DNA from: Candidatus Thorarchaeota archaeon
GTDB taxonomy: Archaea; Asgardarchaeota; Thorarchaeia; Thorarchaeales; Thorarchaeaceae
Direction: 5' to 3'
Assembly (NCBI GenBank): GCA_018238825.1
Contig: JABCSP010000045.1
Location: 1-11,362 of the forward strand
Length of the DNA: 11,362 nt
Both the position numbers and the translations under genes were made by a program. Numbering within the stretch: position 1 is the stretch's first letter; every line of letters starts with the position of its first letter. The notes below the pieces were generated by a model. That model made no database searches. It saw only the letters and a list, made by a program, of their open reading frames with translations, and was not told the origin of the DNA. Below, one piece after another: positions 6,298 to 11,362 of the stretch.

Positions 6298-7293
6298 CTA
6301 TTGAATTATTGGCATCTGCTCAAGAAGTTCACATGCTAGTATCTTGTTTTCAGGTGTAACAGGAACCCAAACAATGCCCACATCTGGTTGACCATAGAGA
6401 ATGACAGAATCTTCAGGTGCTAGAAGTACAGCAGGAAATCCTAGGAGGTCCTCTTCACCATCAACAGTCACCAATGTTGGTTTGCTTTGATGTATTGCAG
6501 TATCTATTGTTGACCATGCTTCTGGGTAAATTGCTGCTGCTGGGTTGTAAATGAGGTACTCGTACGGAGCTTTGAACACTTTCTCGTAGGGTCCCCTCTT
6601 TGTGATCCCATCAACTATCATCACTTGTGGTGTATATCCTTCTTCGAGTACTGTGTCAACAGTAACATCTCCTACAGCAATCACAATCTCGGGTGACTCT
6701 TTCTTTATTCTCTCTACAACACGCTTCTCAGGAGGTCCATCCTTTGTATCGTAGACATCACCCTTCGGTGCCTTTAATCCAGAGCGTCCTTCAAACTGGA
6801 GCAATCTTGCCGGTTCTGATGTTCCACGGAGCTTACGACCCAGCCTATCGATCTGACCGTTTCTGATTCTAGCTGATGCAATCTTATCACCGTCATTAGC
6901 ACGGACTGGTTTTTGAAATTCTATTTTGTCTTCTACACCTAACTTCTTTTTTCTGATATCTAAGGCTCCAGATTCGATCTCAGTGCAGCAAGGCCCTTCA
7001 TACATCAGAAATGTAGCATCCTTCTTGATAGGAAGCAACTCCTCATTTAGTGTGATACCTTTGACTTCAACAGTATCATCTAGTTCGGATGCAATCAGAT
7101 ATTCCTTGAGTCTTTCAACTCGTACTTCTAGCGGCTGGATAAGACTTTGAAGTTCCAATCCGTGACCCACAAGTTCACCACTTGTTACAGCTGCAACCGG
7201 GTTTGGCATCTCCACTAATCTATCAATCATCACATGATGCCCAAGATGTAAGCGGTCGAAGAGATTCATTGCCCAGGTTGTCATTTGAGTCAT
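6298..7293 (-). CDS. Fused phosphopantetheine adenylyltransferase and GTP-dependent dephospho-CoA kinase
   Basis: The fusion should carry out the last two steps of CoA synthesis: 4'-phosphopantetheine to dephospho-CoA, then to CoA. Residues 1 to about 150 are a nucleotidyltransferase of the archaeal PPAT type: NLFDRLHLGH (10-19) keeps the HxGH signature (H16, H19), and KIASARIRNG (137-146) stands where ISSTxxR is expected. Residues about 160-331 are the DUF359 kinase first characterised in Thermococcus: VGDVTVDTV (207-215), VDGITKRGP (227-235), DGEEDLLGFPAVLLAP (278-293) and LYGQPDVGIVWV (299-310) are all intact. Each half has roughly its stand-alone length, so this is a true fusion and not a truncated pair. 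The usual GGTFD before HxGH reads AMNLFD, so the first activity may be altered. No in-frame start lies upstream before a stop, and no Shine-Dalgarno site is visible, so the mRNA may be leaderless. It converges on nnr and diverges from the phosphoesterase gene. The kinase assignment is firm; the adenylyltransferase activity is likely. Confidence 0.9.
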   Translation of the reverse strand: MTQMTTWAMNLFDRLHLGHHVMIDRLVEMPNPVAAVTSGELVGHGLELQSLIQPLEVRVERLKEYLIASELDDTVEVKGITLNEELLPIKKDATFLMYEGPCCTEIESGALDIRKKKLGVEDKIEFQKPVRANDGDKIASARIRNGQIDRLGRKLRGTSEPARLLQFEGRSGLKAPKGDVYDTKDGPPEKRVVERIKKESPEIVIAVGDVTVDTVLEEGYTPQVMIVDGITKRGPYEKVFKAPYEYLIYNPAAAIYPEAWSTIDTAIHQSKPTLVTVDGEEDLLGFPAVLLAPEDSVILYGQPDVGIVWVPVTPENKILACELLEQMPIIQ

Positions 7294-7317
7294 GATTTTT
7301 GTATCGTCAATTGGAAC

Positions 7318-7328
7318 ACTTAATATCT
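7318..7328. promoter_or_regulatory. Candidate TATA element between the CoA fusion and phosphoesterase genes
   Basis: The 78-base divergent gap contains CTTAATATCTA, read as TAGATATTAAG on the minus strand. Its centre is about 30 bases before the fusion's ATG, the distance expected for a leaderless archaeal transcript, and about 48 bases before the GTG of the phosphoesterase. It may serve one or both genes. Confidence 0.3.
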
Positions 7329-7371
7329 ATGGTTTCATCTGTAGTATCAACGACATTGGAAGTAGTTACTT

Positions 7372-8067
7372 GTGAAGATGCTGGCTGTTGCAGATGTGCA
7401 CTGTCCGAGATTTCTACCTGAGTTCAAGCAATCTCTGACACAATTTGGTGCACCTGATGTCTTCTTCTTTGCAGGGGACATGATAAATCGCGGCAACGCC
7501 TCTGAGTACATTACCGTGCTTGATATAATTGAAGATACTCTAGGAACTGGCTTTCCAATCATTGCATGTTTTGGGAATGAAGAGTATAGTGAAGTGCGCA
7601 AAGAAATTCTATCTGTTGTTGGCGATCGAATTCTCTTTCTGGATGAGAAGTCCACAATTATTGATCGTAGTCCTACTCAGATTGGAGTTATTGGTACACA
7701 AGGGTCTCTTGACAAAGCTACTAGTTGGCAACGAAGAAATATTCCCAGTATCAAAGGCGTGTTCGAGAGACGAGCAAAACGTGCAGCTTCTCTTCTCAAA
7801 AAAATTGAGAAGACCGTTGACAAACGGATTCTGTTAATGCACTATAGTCCCTGTTTAGAAACTTGTCAAGGTGAAGATGAACGTTCATTTGCTTGGCTTG
7901 GGAGCAGGAAATTCTATCGAGTAGTCAAAGACCAACAACCTGACTTGGTCATTCATGGGCATGTTCACAATTCTACAAAACATAAAGCTATGATAGGGAC
8001 CTCGCTAGTTCATAACGTGTCCCTACCAGCTGTTGGTTCAATTACTGAATTGGACCTCTGGGATTGA
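7372..8067 (+). CDS. Metallophosphoesterase (calcineurin-like)
   Basis: This is a cytoplasmic, two-metal phosphoesterase of 231 residues; the substrate is unknown. The metal-binding blocks are in canonical order: DVH at 8-10, GDM at 35-37, GNEEY at 68-72, MHYSP with H157, and HGHVHN at 195-200. The third block normally reads GNH(E/D); here the histidine position is glutamate, as in some small archaeal phosphoesterase groups. If H is truly absent, the protonating residue of the classical mechanism is missing. The start is GTG at 7372 or ATG two codons later at 7378; neither has a strong Shine-Dalgarno site. Its stop is only four bases from the stop of the DUF35 gene coming from the other side. 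It lies between CoA-synthesis and CoA-using genes, but nothing in the sequence ties its substrate to CoA. Confidence 0.88.
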   Translation: MKMLAVADVHCPRFLPEFKQSLTQFGAPDVFFFAGDMINRGNASEYITVLDIIEDTLGTGFPIIACFGNEEYSEVRKEILSVVGDRILFLDEKSTIIDRSPTQIGVIGTQGSLDKATSWQRRNIPSIKGVFERRAKRAASLLKKIEKTVDKRILLMHYSPCLETCQGEDERSFAWLGSRKFYRVVKDQQPDLVIHGHVHNSTKHKAMIGTSLVHNVSLPAVGSITELDLWD

Positions 8068-8071
8068 GCTC

Positions 8072-8494
8072 TCACTCGTGCCCAGTGACTTTCATTGTTG
8101 GTTCAAATTTGTATCCGTATACGATGATTCCTCCATGACCAAACTCCTTGATCTTTCGGAAACATGCACGGACTCTCATTCCAATCTCAACATCTTCTGG
8201 ATCTATATTGACTATCTGTGCAGTTAGTCGGGTACCCTCGTCAAGTTCAATTTGAGCGATGACATAGGGCATCTGACGTTTGAAGTCATCAGGAGCTTGA
8301 CGGACAATTGAGAATGTGTAAATTGATCCCAATCCCTTGAAAGTATAATTCTCAAGATTTCCTTTCCTTCTGCACTCTGGACAGACCGGTCGTGGTGGGA
8401 AGAAATGAGTATCGCATGTTACACACTTGTTTCCCTCAATCCTGTACATTGATCTGATTCGTCTCCAGACTTGGGCTACACCTTGTTCTGCCAT
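8072..8494 (-). CDS. DUF35 zinc-ribbon/OB-fold protein, scaffold of the thiolase-HMG-CoA synthase complex
   Basis: This 140-residue protein has a rubredoxin-like zinc ribbon with CxxC at C24/C27 and C38/C41, then an OB-fold (about 46-130). In the methanogen complex solved structurally (Methanothermococcus), the DUF35 protein bridges acetoacetyl-CoA thiolase and HMG-CoA synthase and forms part of a shared CoA-binding site through which the intermediate is passed. All zinc ligands are present here and the length is typical. It is the last gene of the operon, starting 6 bases after the thiolase stop, with its Shine-Dalgarno site overlapping that stop. This arrangement should give matched amounts of the partners. 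The role here is inferred from gene order and family. Confidence 0.92.
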   Translation of the reverse strand: MAEQGVAQVWRRIRSMYRIEGNKCVTCDTHFFPPRPVCPECRRKGNLENYTFKGLGSIYTFSIVRQAPDDFKRQMPYVIAQIELDEGTRLTAQIVNIDPEDVEIGMRVRACFRKIKEFGHGGIIVYGYKFEPTMKVTGHE

Positions 8495-8500
8495 TTGATA

Positions 8501-9661
8501 TCATCTCCCAACAATGTGAACGATACTAGTGGCACCTGTACCACCTAAGTTCACCGCGAGTCCTTTTTCTGCTCCATCGACTTGACGTTTGTCTGCGTCA
8601 CCTCGAAGCTGCAAAACCAGCTCGACAATTTGTGCTACTCCGGTCGCGCCTATCGGATGGCCTCGTGCTTTAAGACCGCCTGAAGTGTTGACTGGGAATT
8701 TGCCGCCAATCTCTGTTATACCCTCTTCTAGGGCTTTACCACCTTCACCTTTCTTGGCGATACCGACGTCCTCTGTGAGCATAATTTCTCCAATTGAGAA
8801 ACTGTCATGCAGTTCTAGAACATCAATATCCTTGAGTTCAAGACCTGCTCCCTTGAGTGCGGATTTCGTTGAAGATACTACTGAATTGAAAGTAGTGATT
8901 GATTTCCTATCGTGCAGTGCCAATGTGTCAGTACGCTGTTCTGATGACTCTATGTAGATTGGTGCATCTGTGTACTTCTTCACTAGGTCCTCTCTGCATA
9001 TTACAAGACCTGCTGCACCATCAGTTACTGGTGAAGAATGAAGTACTCTCAAAGGATCTGCTAGCAAGGCTGACTTCATCACAACTTCAATTGGAACTGC
9101 CCGCTGAAACTGTGCGAATTCATTGTGCACTGCATTTGCATGATTCTTTACAGTAGGCAAAGCGAGATGCTCTTCTGTTGTACCATATTCCATCATGTGT
9201 CTCCGTGCCATGAATGCATAGAGAGCTGGAAAAGTAGCGCCGAACATGCCTTCCCATTCCCAATCGCTTGCAACTGAGATTGTGTTCATTGCTTCTGTCT
9301 GGTTCACATCGCTCATTTTCTCGCTACCGAGGACGAGCATAACATCATGTTCTCCAGACTTGATTGACATGTATGCATGTCTTACAGCTGCGCCACCACT
9401 GGCACAAGCTGCTTCAACACTGTATGCGGGAATATCTCCAAGACCACTCAAATCAACAGCTTGGGCACCAAGATGCTCTTGGCCGGTGAATCTTCCTGCG
9501 GACATGTTACCTATTACCATTCCATCAATATCTGAACCTGGAACTCCTGCATCAAAGATTGTGTACATTCCAGCTTCAAGAGTTATATCTCTGAGGTTTT
9601 TGTCCCAAAGTTCTCCAAATTTTGACATTCCAACTCCGGCAATTGCTACTCTGTTACTCAT
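8501..9661 (-). CDS. Archaeal acetoacetyl-CoA thiolase (acetyl-CoA C-acetyltransferase)
   Basis: This condenses two acetyl-CoA to acetoacetyl-CoA, the first step of the mevalonate route to archaeal isoprenoid lipids. The 386-residue protein has the thiolase core: the nucleophile C86 in VEAACASGG, H285 in ELHDSFSIGE, and H335 in GGLKARGHPIGATG. The HDSFS block and the lack of the C-terminal CGGGMG-type cysteine loop mark the SCP2/archaeal thiolase group and not bacterial AtoB. The reaction is unfavourable alone; in archaea it is driven by direct transfer to HMG-CoA synthase through the DUF35 protein, both encoded beside it. It follows the HMG-CoA synthase stop by 12 bases with a near-perfect Shine-Dalgarno site overlapping that stop, so the ATG at 9659-9661 is secure. 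Cytoplasmic. A lipid-transfer or other acyl-CoA thiolase role is less likely given the neighbours. Confidence 0.93.
   Translation of the reverse strand: MSNRVAIAGVGMSKFGELWDKNLRDITLEAGMYTIFDAGVPGSDIDGMVIGNMSAGRFTGQEHLGAQAVDLSGLGDIPAYSVEAACASGGAAVRHAYMSIKSGEHDVMLVLGSEKMSDVNQTEAMNTISVASDWEWEGMFGATFPALYAFMARRHMMEYGTTEEHLALPTVKNHANAVHNEFAQFQRAVPIEVVMKSALLADPLRVLHSSPVTDGAAGLVICREDLVKKYTDAPIYIESSEQRTDTLALHDRKSITTFNSVVSSTKSALKGAGLELKDIDVLELHDSFSIGEIMLTEDVGIAKKGEGGKALEEGITEIGGKFPVNTSGGLKARGHPIGATGVAQIVELVLQLRGDADKRQVDGAEKGLAVNLGGTGATSIVHIVGR
8503..8508 (-). promoter_or_regulatory. Shine-Dalgarno site of the DUF35 gene, overlapping the thiolase stop
   Basis: The minus strand reads GGAGAT, eight bases before the ATG at 8492-8494. 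Its last base is the first base of the thiolase TGA stop (8501-8503). The overlap suggests ribosomes finishing thiolase can start on the DUF35 gene. Confidence 0.6.
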
Positions 9662-9667
9662 TCTTTG

Positions 9668-9675
9668 ACCTCCTT
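9668..9675 (-). promoter_or_regulatory. Strong Shine-Dalgarno site of thiolase, overlapping the HMG-CoA synthase stop
   Basis: The minus strand reads AAGGAGGT, six bases before the thiolase ATG. Its first two bases are the last two bases of the TAA stop of HMG-CoA synthase (9674-9676). This fixes the thiolase start and suggests coupled translation. Confidence 0.8.
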
Positions 9676-10717
9676 AACCAAGTGCCTTGATCTTTCGCCT
9701 GAACTTAGCATAAGTTGCATAGTCCACGTACGTTTTACGTTCGATATAATCATCAACTGTCGGAACTTGACCTCGACGTTCCTCAATTGCATCTTCAACA
9801 GTTATTGAGAAAGCATCGCTTCCTGCGCCTGAACCATAGGCTACCATGAAGATTTTAGATCCTGGCTTAGCAATGTCTAATATTCGTGCTAGGCCCATCA
9901 TAGCCGATCCCGAGTAAGTGTTTCCAATCTGGCGAACAACAAGACTCTCCTCAAGCTTCTCCTTGGGAACTCCGAGTTGTCTACCCATTGCTATTGGGAA
10001 TTTTCCATTTGGCATGTGGAAAACAAAGTAGTCGTAATCATCGACTGTTGTCTTAGTCTTCTTAAACAGCGATTCTGCTCCTGCTTTAACATGTCTGAAG
10101 TATGCTGGTTCTCCTGTGAATCTTGCTCCATGGGATGGAAAATCTTCACCCTCGCGTCTCCAGAAGTCTGGAGTGTCTGTGGTGAAGGAAACAGTTTCCT
10201 CAATTGTAGCAAGAGGATTTTTCATTCCAATTAGAAAAGCTGCACCACCTGCTGCTGCGGAATATTCTAGTGCATCGCCAGGTCTTCCCTGTGCAGTGTC
10301 TGAACCAATAGCCATACCAAGTTTGATCATCTTAGATTGGACAAGTCCCATGACTACTTGCATCGCAGCAGTGCCCGCCTTGCAGGCGAACTCAAAATCT
10401 GCGCATGTCATATCATGTGTGCATCCAATCGCCTCTGCAACTATTGTTCCCGTGGGCTTAACTGCATAGGGATGCGACTCTGACCCTACATATAATGCTC
10501 CGATATCTTTCGGGTCAAGATCGGATCGTTTGATAGCATTCCGAGCTGCTTCCACTGAGATTGTGGCTACATCCTCATCGGGTCCAGGTACTGACTTTTC
10601 AAATACGCCGAGTCCTTTTCCGATTCTCCCACTAGTATCTCCCCAGACTTCTGCGATGTCTGTGGTCTTAATTCTATAACGTGGGACATATACTCCATAT
10701 CCTACAATACCAACCAT
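9674..10717 (-). CDS. Hydroxymethylglutaryl-CoA synthase (archaeal type)
   Basis: This joins acetyl-CoA and acetoacetyl-CoA to give HMG-CoA, the committed precursor of mevalonate and archaeal ether lipids. Numbering from two codons upstream of the chosen ATG, the catalytic residues are E82 in GSESHPYAVKPT, the nucleophile C114 in FACKAGTAAMQ, and H236 in FHMPNGKFP; the late YGSGAGSDAF motif is also present. The chosen product has 347 residues, the usual archaeal length. The frame extends two codons to a TTG at 10721-10723, but the Shine-Dalgarno AAGGAGAG sits only two bases from that TTG and eight from the ATG at 10715-10717. The ATG also gives the family start MVGIVGYGVYVP. It is the first gene of the operon with thiolase and the DUF35 protein. 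Cytoplasmic. Confidence 0.95.
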   Translation of the reverse strand: MVGIVGYGVYVPRYRIKTTDIAEVWGDTSGRIGKGLGVFEKSVPGPDEDVATISVEAARNAIKRSDLDPKDIGALYVGSESHPYAVKPTGTIVAEAIGCTHDMTCADFEFACKAGTAAMQVVMGLVQSKMIKLGMAIGSDTAQGRPGDALEYSAAAGGAAFLIGMKNPLATIEETVSFTTDTPDFWRREGEDFPSHGARFTGEPAYFRHVKAGAESLFKKTKTTVDDYDYFVFHMPNGKFPIAMGRQLGVPKEKLEESLVVRQIGNTYSGSAMMGLARILDIAKPGSKIFMVAYGSGAGSDAFSITVEDAIEERRGQVPTVDDYIERKTYVDYATYAKFRRKIKALG

Positions 10718-10725
10718 ATGCAATT

Positions 10726-10733
10726 CTCTCCTT
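10726..10733 (-). promoter_or_regulatory. Shine-Dalgarno site of HMG-CoA synthase
   Basis: The minus strand reads AAGGAGAG with eight bases to the ATG at 10715-10717. It decides between this ATG and the TTG two codons earlier. Confidence 0.75.
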
Positions 10734-10770
10734 ATACAACAAATCGGTGAACGTCGAATTGCGTTACGTC

Positions 10771-10780
10771 ATTATTTTAC
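10771..10780 (-). promoter_or_regulatory. Candidate TATA box of the HMG-CoA synthase operon
   Basis: The minus strand reads GTAAAATAAT, the most A/T-rich block close to the operon in the gene-free stretch 10718-10959. Transcription would start near 10750, leaving a leader of about 30 bases with the Shine-Dalgarno site inside it. The inverted repeat CTTGC-CT-GCAAG at 10784-10795 lies directly upstream of the box. The rest of this 242-base gap shows no gene that I can support and no clear T-run terminator for the asparagine synthetase gene. Confidence 0.3.
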
Positions 10781-10783
10781 GGG

Positions 10784-10795
10784 CTTGCCTGCAAG
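10784..10795. repeat. Short inverted repeat just upstream of the candidate operon promoter
   Basis: CTTGC and GCAAG are separated by CT, a perfect 5-bp dyad. It abuts the candidate TATA box on its upstream side, where an activator or TFB-contacting site could lie. A dyad this short can occur by chance. Confidence 0.3.
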
Positions 10796-10959
10796 GTTCT
10801 TATGAACATTGCGTTGTTGCCACCAACTTTGTAACGTCTTTTACCGATTGTTTTTCATTAACTTTGTATTATGCCGATGATAATTTGAGTACTTGTGCAC
10901 TATTTAGCACTAGCGCTTGGACAACGATGATTGTTGATATCTAGATAGTACTTTCTCGA

Positions 10960-11362
10960 TTATTCTAATTTATTTAGAAACTCTTGGATTGCTGATTGGA
11001 GTTCTCTCCTAGTCAGACCTCTCATAGTATCCACATGGTTTCGTAATGATTCAGCAAGCATTTTCGTTGTTCCTGAACTATACTGCGTGGCACGTTTTGG
11101 TGTCATCGCTACTTCTCTTGGAACTCCCATCTTCAAAGCCAATTCTCTGAACATCAGTTTTCTTGCAGGTTTTCTATTCGGATCGATATTCAATGTTGCA
11201 GGTAGAGTAAGAGCTGTCCTTGCAAAGTCTAAGTCTAGAAACGGAAAGAATGAATCAAGTCCATGGGCACTGATAGCACGAATATCACGTTGGATATTAG
11301 CCTCATCTGTAACCGAGTAATCTGCCCATAGAGCTTCCTCGACTTTCTCTGTACCTTGTTCT
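10960..11362 (-). CDS. Asparagine synthetase, C-terminal part (cut by window edge)
   Basis: The frame is open from the right edge to the stop at 10960-10962, giving the last 133 residues. It matches the C-terminal end of the ATP-pyrophosphatase (synthetase) domain of glutamine-hydrolysing asparagine synthetases: HGLDSFFPFLDLDF (the HGVEARVPFLD-type block), LPATLNIDPNRKPARK (substrate and pyrophosphate-side loop with the KxxxR/K pattern), MGVPREVAMTPKRATQYSSG (the RPKRALQYGSG-type block), and a short basic helical tail. The TTG at 11191-11193 lies inside this conserved region, so the true start is upstream, outside the window. The nucleophile cysteine and PP-loop are not visible. The full protein would make asparagine from aspartate, ATP and glutamine or ammonia; some archaeal members of the family act on other substrates. 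The gene runs the same way as the HMG-CoA synthase operon, but the 242-base gap suggests separate transcription. Confidence 0.82.
   Translation of the reverse strand, partial: EQGTEKVEEALWADYSVTDEANIQRDIRAISAHGLDSFFPFLDLDFARTALTLPATLNIDPNRKPARKLMFRELALKMGVPREVAMTPKRATQYSSGTTKMLAESLRNHVDTMRGLTRRELQSAIQEFLNKLE

Noticed and set aside
9246..9668. Plus-strand 140-codon frame opposite the thiolase N-terminus
   Set aside because: It covers the region coding for the thiolase nucleophile and has no recognisable features of its own.
10721..10723. TTG as the start codon of HMG-CoA synthase
   Set aside because: It is only two bases from the Shine-Dalgarno site; the ATG at 10715-10717 has eight-base spacing and gives the standard family N-terminus.
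10681..10944. Plus-strand 87-codon frame spanning the HMG-CoA synthase start and the upstream gap
   Set aside because: It overlaps the conserved N-terminus of HMG-CoA synthase and its ribosome binding site, and its composition (many Cys, Tyr, Thr) looks random.

Overview
The window reads as chromosomal DNA from an archaeon. Four things point there: a GTP-dependent dephospho-CoA kinase domain (DUF359), the archaeal HMG-CoA synthase / acetoacetyl-CoA thiolase / DUF35 gene set, an archaeal-type asparagine synthetase C-terminus, and secreted or membrane-anchored proteins rich in N-glycosylation sequons. Some genes have strong Shine-Dalgarno (SD) sites (AAGGAGGT, AAGGAGAG), while others have no SD and may be leaderless. 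The overall style (long repeat surface proteins with a C-terminal membrane anchor, fused cofactor enzymes) would fit an Asgard archaeon such as a thorarchaeon. That placement is a guess and cannot be proven from this sequence.

Layout. Positions 1-225 hold the promoter and ribosome binding site of a minus-strand gene lying off the left edge, plus the terminator of the next gene. Positions 226-2130 (minus) encode a secreted, membrane-anchored protein made of two tandem copies of a roughly 285-residue domain. Positions 2374-3954 (plus) encode a solute-binding protein with no transporter partners in the window. Positions 3971-4642 (minus) encode a SAM methyltransferase. Positions 4763-6280 (plus) encode the bifunctional NAD(P)H-hydrate repair enzyme Nnr. 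Positions 6298-7293 (minus) encode a fusion of phosphopantetheine adenylyltransferase and dephospho-CoA kinase, i.e. the last two steps of CoA synthesis in one chain. Positions 7372-8067 (plus) encode a metallophosphoesterase. Positions 8072-10717 (minus) are a three-gene operon, transcribed HMG-CoA synthase, thiolase, DUF35 protein, making HMG-CoA for isoprenoid lipids. Positions 10960-11362 (minus) are the C-terminal part of an asparagine synthetase cut by the window edge.

The left two thirds is a strictly alternating series of single genes. Convergent pairs are separated by only 16, 17 and 4 bases and divergent pairs share short promoter regions. The theme of the central and right part is CoA and cofactor metabolism: Nnr repairs damaged NAD(P)H, the fusion protein finishes CoA, and the operon uses acetyl-CoA to start the mevalonate pathway. 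No transposons, CRISPR arrays, tRNA or rRNA genes were seen. The most interesting items are the CoA-finishing fusion with its altered nucleotidyltransferase motifs, and the patch of near-perfect DNA identity between the two copies in the surface protein, which looks like gene conversion.
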